Source of the DNA: Galeruca laticollis
Taxonomy: Eukaryota; Arthropoda; Insecta; Coleoptera; Chrysomelidae
Length of the DNA: 64,000 bases
NCBI GenBank assembly: GCA_963921935.1
Contig: OY998177.1
Span: forward strand, 12,933,280 to 12,997,279
Direction of reading: 5' to 3'
Under the pieces are notes generated by a model. That model saw only the letters and a program-made list of their open reading frames with translations, did not search any database and was not told the DNA's origin. Made by a program: the position numbers and the translations under genes. Below are positions 62,870-64,000 of this stretch, in pieces (the stretch's first letter is position 1; each line of letters opens with the position of its first letter).

Positions 62870-63650
62870 AGATGGCTGGAGATGAATGGTTCAAAAGTTT
62901 TATTGAGTGAAATTCAGAGTTGTCTATCGGGGAGCAGAACCTGTCGCCAGGGTTAAAGTACTGACCGATAATCACCTCATGGATATGCCTGGAAGGATTC
63001 ATAACATGGACGAATCAGGAATTCAGCTTAACAATAAACCTGGAAAAGTTGTTAAAAAAGGCGCATAAGCGTCAATTCAGTAATGTATGTGGAGAAAGGT
63101 GAAACGATGACCATCGTAGCCTGTTGCAATGCCATTGGTAATATTCTTCCACCAGTAGTACCATTGGGCTCAAAAGTGTACATGAGCAAAAAGTCAGCAT
63201 ACATAAATACCAATCATTTCTAAAAATGGCTCACTAAACACTTCATAACTCTTGAGCCGCAAGGTAAGGTTCTGCTTATTTTAGTCGGGCACTGATCACA
63301 TTCACCTGCACCTGCTACAATGTACTTCCGATAACGATATTATTTTATTATGTTTACTTAGCCACACAACATCAGCTTTACACCCTTTAGATTTAGCGGC
63401 GTGTGGGCCATTGAAAACTCACTTTAACCATGAAACTAATCAGTTCATGCGCGCAAATCCAAATAAAAAGTTAAATCGTTATAATGCTGGAACCCTTATA
63501 AGCAGGGCATGGATACGCGCTGCTTTACCTACAAATGCTCCTGGTAGCTTTAAAAGAAGCGGAATTCACCCACTAAACCTTATGCTTTGCCCGATTCTAT
63601 TTTCACTATATGTGATAGTGAAAATGATCCTGTCCAGCCTGCGATTTTAC
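62870..63650 (+). pseudogene. pogo-like transposase, DDE domain fragment
   Basis: Across several shifts and stops the plus strand reads AGDEWFKSFIE, then ARVKVLTDNHL, IHNMDESGIQLNNKPGKVV (first Asp), GETMTIVACCNAIGNILPPV, NTNHFLKWLTKHF, LLILVGH (where the second Asp is expected) and TTSALHPLDLAACGPLKTHF (third acidic region). It ends with NAGTLISRAWIRAALP and FKRSGIHPLN. It belongs to the same broad pogo group as 5816-6277, but includes its own end of the second DNA-binding domain, so it is a separate copy. Confidence 0.7.
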
Positions 63651-64000
63651 AAAGTCTATGTCGATATAGTTAAGATGGTGACTGAACTTGAGTAGCTTTT
63701 GTTTGCAAAAAAATAAATACGCATCTATTACAGTGCTAAAATTGACCGTACTGGAACAGAATTTGTTCATTTTGTTAGCTATTACGGGCACAAAATCTAG
63801 CCCATTTCAGTTGTCAGTATGCAGTTTGGCGGTAAAATATTGCCCTCTCTCTTCTTATTATTGTGTGTCGGCACATAGTTTAATTTGAGGTTATAAAACT
63901 GTGCTTCCTTAATATCTTTTGTTCAACGATTTTTAGTGCGCTGGAGTGGCAAAAACAGTAATAAATAGTATCGTGGGTAGTGACATTCAATATTCTGAAT
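63651..64000. other. Unassigned end of window
   Basis: Short overlapping frames on both strands; none supported. Confidence 0.3.

Noticed and set aside
5816..63650. The two pogo-like fragments as halves of a single element
   Set aside because: The fragment at 62870 carries its own end of the second DNA-binding domain, and a C-terminal tail already exists at 12640-13085, so they are different copies.

Overview
The window looks like AT-rich arthropod (most likely insect) nuclear DNA. It consists almost entirely of transposable elements (TEs) inserted into one another. The evidence is spliced DNA-transposase genes, errantivirus-like Ty3/gypsy elements with an env gene, Penelope-like elements (PLEs), Merlin, pogo and Tc1/mariner transposases, and several satellite-like arrays. 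I recognise no host gene, rRNA, tRNA or CRISPR. Nearly every reading frame carries nonsense codons or frameshifts, so most genes are listed as pseudogenes. Order and species cannot be fixed from sequence alone.

Layout. 1-20.5 kb: a heap of DNA transposons: a Merlin transposase (925-1857, -), a mariner with ~510 bp inverted arms (2032-4087), two palindromic MITEs, and a pogo-like gene (5816-13085, +) split by gypsy copy A (6278-12616, -). Next come a repeat-ended element (13.7-16.5 kb) and a spliced transposase of an unnamed family (16926-19900, +) whose intron holds a satellite-bearing repeat. An inverted repeat at 53-88 and 20423-20458 may mark the ends of one old large element. 20.5-26.4 kb: an RTE-like fragment, then a Penelope-like element (22557-25370) with direct terminal repeats that each hold a hammerhead-ribozyme-like motif, and two further PLE 3' ends placed head to head. 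27.0-35.0 kb: a second satellite array in the opposite orientation, interrupted by gypsy copy B (27651-34630, +) with a CGTA target duplication.

36.4-50.1 kb: gypsy element IV (ATAT target duplication, TG...CA LTRs). Its Pol appears to end integrase - TARG1-like macrodomain - CCCH zinc finger, and its Gag begins with a SAP domain and coiled coil. Errantivirus-like element III (38740-47949) sits inside it, replacing its protease-RT region. 50.5-54 kb: a third mariner and a fold-back element with a tandem core. 55-64 kb: a gypsy gag fragment, a fourth mariner split by a 2.4 kb insertion, the RNase H end of a non-LTR element, a third PLE fragment and a second pogo-like fragment.

The most notable observations are: (1) copies A and B lack exactly the same RT-RNase H block, in frame, yet sit in unrelated sites, which implies that an RT-less element moved in trans; (2) the macrodomain and CCCH finger fused to a retrotransposon integrase; (3) PLE hammerhead-like motifs with a self-complementary stem III and a C3/G8 to U3/A8 double change; and (4) a start codon and splice donor in the gypsy A/B leader, in phase with an acceptor in front of env.
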